Below, in pieces: positions 36,478-37,199 of a DNA stretch of 37,199 nucleotides. Source of the DNA: a virus. The stretch lies in IMG/VR virus record IMGVR_UViG_3300025674_000009, positions 1 to 37,199 of that record, one strand, 5' to 3'. Position 1 is the stretch's first letter; every line of letters begins with the position of its first letter. A program made the position numbers and the translations under genes. The notes under the pieces were generated by a model. It had not been told where the DNA came from. It worked only from the letters and a program-made list of their open reading frames with translations, and did not search any database.

Positions 36478-36701
36478 AGTAAAGGTTTCCTTTTAGGCAT
36501 TCTAGCAATTACATTTGAAATGAGCCTGTCGAGTTTAGCTTGAGTAGCGTTTAAAGATTCTAGCGCTTCAGCTTTTTCCGAATCGGATTTAGCATTATCA
36601 TAAATATCGGAATAATAATCTCGAAGCTCAATATAATACTTTCTGCGTCTTCGAGTATTAACCGAAGGGTTAGTTGATCTCTTTAAAGTCGGTCTGTTCA
36701 T
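36474..36701 (-). CDS. Basic helical protein of unknown function
   Basis: A 75-aa protein directly downstream of the second leader repeat. Basic N-terminus (MNRPTLKRSTNPSVNTRRRR) followed by a long helix (RDYYSDIYDNAKSDSEKAEA; SLNATQAKLDRLISNVIARM), which would suit a DNA-binding arm plus coiled-coil dimer. No Shine-Dalgarno; the -10-like box ends seven bases before the ATG. Confidence 0.6.
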   Translation of the reverse strand: MNRPTLKRSTNPSVNTRRRRKYYIELRDYYSDIYDNAKSDSEKAEALESLNATQAKLDRLISNVIARMPKRKPLL

Positions 36702-36708
36702 GCTTTTA

Positions 36709-36773
36709 AATCTAGCTTATCTTTACATAAAAGCAAGATATATTTTACATTTATTTTTAATAATGTTGTAAGT
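36709..36773 (-). promoter_or_regulatory. Leader/promoter repeat, second copy
   Basis: 62 of 65 bases match positions 1-65 (37088-37152). Reading leftward it contains ATGTAAAATATAT, then TTGCTT (-35-like), a 16-base spacer and TAGATT (-10-like), which ends seven bases before the ATG at 36701. The whole block is conserved right up to the -10 and the gene sequences after it differ, which marks it as a promoter plus operator. Confidence 0.65.
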
Positions 36774-36796
36774 CGTTACTCATGTGGTTGGTCTCC

Positions 36797-37081
36797 TTAG
36801 TTAAGTTCAAGTAAGTTGTTGATTTCGTTCTCAAATTTAAATGCAATGGCATAGACGGCATCAGTTTCAAGAATACCTTCCTTAGTGGTAACCTTTGGTG
36901 GTCTACCAGTAACAATATCCTCAGTTGATCTCAACTGGTGGCAGATTTCTTTTATCGTATAATCTAAGTCTTCATGTTCAAGCCATTGTTTGACTGATGC
37001 GTAGATTGCTTTGTGGCGAAGATTATTGTCCTCGTCATTAGGTAATTGGAATTGTTGGTAAATATTTAATTTGTTGTTCAT
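36797..37081 (-). CDS. Small regulatory-type protein of unknown function
   Basis: A 94-aa protein: MNNKLNIYQQFQLPNDEDNN, KAIYASVKQWLEHEDLDYTI and KEICHQLRSTEDIVTGRPPK. A possible helix-turn-helix spans residues about 38-58 (DYTIKEICHQLRSTEDIVTG), but it is not a strong match. Headed by the first copy of the leader repeat. GAGGG lies just before the ATG, too close for an ordinary ribosome-binding site. Confidence 0.6.
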   Translation of the reverse strand: MNNKLNIYQQFQLPNDEDNNLRHKAIYASVKQWLEHEDLDYTIKEICHQLRSTEDIVTGRPPKVTTKEGILETDAVYAIAFKFENEINNLLELN

Positions 37082-37087
37082 ACCCTC

Positions 37088-37152
37088 AATCTAGCTTATC
37101 TATACATAAAAGCAAGATATATTTTACATTTATTTTCAATAATATTGTAAGT
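37088..37152 (-). promoter_or_regulatory. Leader/promoter repeat, first copy
   Basis: Same element as 36709-36773, identical to bases 1-65. The TAGATT box (37093-37088 leftward) ends exactly six bases before the ATG at 37081, with TTGCTT 16 bases further up. TATCT and AGATA arms flank the -35-like box and could be a weak operator palindrome. Confidence 0.65.
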
Positions 37153-37199
37153 GGCTAATAATTAACGAGTTAAGAAACGAAAAAAATTACGATTCCACA
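37088..37199. repeat. Exact 112-bp terminal direct repeat, right copy
   Basis: Identical to 1-112. In the circular reading these are the same physical bases, which places the leftward gene at 37081-36797 directly downstream of the leftward gene at 633-100. The unique length is then 37,087 bp. Confidence 0.95.

Overview
This window looks like one complete tailed-phage (Caudoviricetes) genome. The first 112 bases are repeated exactly as the last 112, so the molecule closes into a circle, or is circularly permuted or terminally redundant, with about 37,087 unique bp. It encodes a large terminase, portal, scaffold, HK97-type coat candidate, tail and fibre proteins and three very long internal or ejection-type proteins. 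No tape measure, sheath or baseplate gene is recognisable, so a short-tailed (podovirus-like) particle is the best guess. Composition is AT-leaning with very dense gene packing (many ATGA, GTGA or TAATG overlaps). The small Lys-rich genes and the replication genes resemble those of uncultured aquatic phages. No tRNA, CRISPR, insertion sequence or integrase was seen, and the host cannot be named from the sequence.

Layout. (1) 892-24689, rightward structural module: terminase large subunit; two small DNA-binding proteins, one like sigma-70 region 4.2; portal; four tiny basic proteins; a possible PD-(D/E)XK protein; scaffold; major capsid followed by a strong terminator; connector; fibres and a LamG-type adhesin; small membrane proteins including a holin candidate; an 811-aa tail protein; then the internal proteins of 431, 489 and 1735 aa, the last with a zinc-metallopeptidase motif (HEFTH). 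(2) 24746-35557, rightward replication module. It follows a TTGACA promoter and a structured leader and contains a small HTH protein, RuvC-like resolvase, SSB-like protein with an SSB-type C-terminal tip, free-standing DnaA domain IV, Cas4/RecB-like nuclease, family A DNA polymerase (Leu at the 762-equivalent), dNMP kinase, XRE regulator, PrimPol-type primase, PP-loop ATPase and RepA-like helicase, with many unknown small genes. (3) 35558-35766, a strongly self-complementary stretch that looks like a structured RNA or cruciform rather than protein-coding. (4) 36023-37081, continuing across the junction to 633-100: leftward small regulatory genes and a terminase-small-subunit candidate, headed by a duplicated 65-bp promoter/leader element.

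Working together: PrimPol, RepA-like helicase, PolA, SSB, resolvase, nuclease and dNMP kinase form a nearly self-contained replisome. The free-standing DnaA domain IV and the sigma-4.2-like protein are isolated DNA-binding parts of host master regulators and may redirect host initiation and transcription. The structural block builds a capsid with internal proteins likely ejected into the host. No endolysin is recognisable. The most unusual items are the 35.6-35.74 kb structured element, the attenuator-like leader at 25.25-25.45 kb, the DnaA-IV and sigma-4.2 mimics, the 1735-aa zincin protein, and a TAG codon followed by an in-frame 35-codon extension at 17.9 kb.
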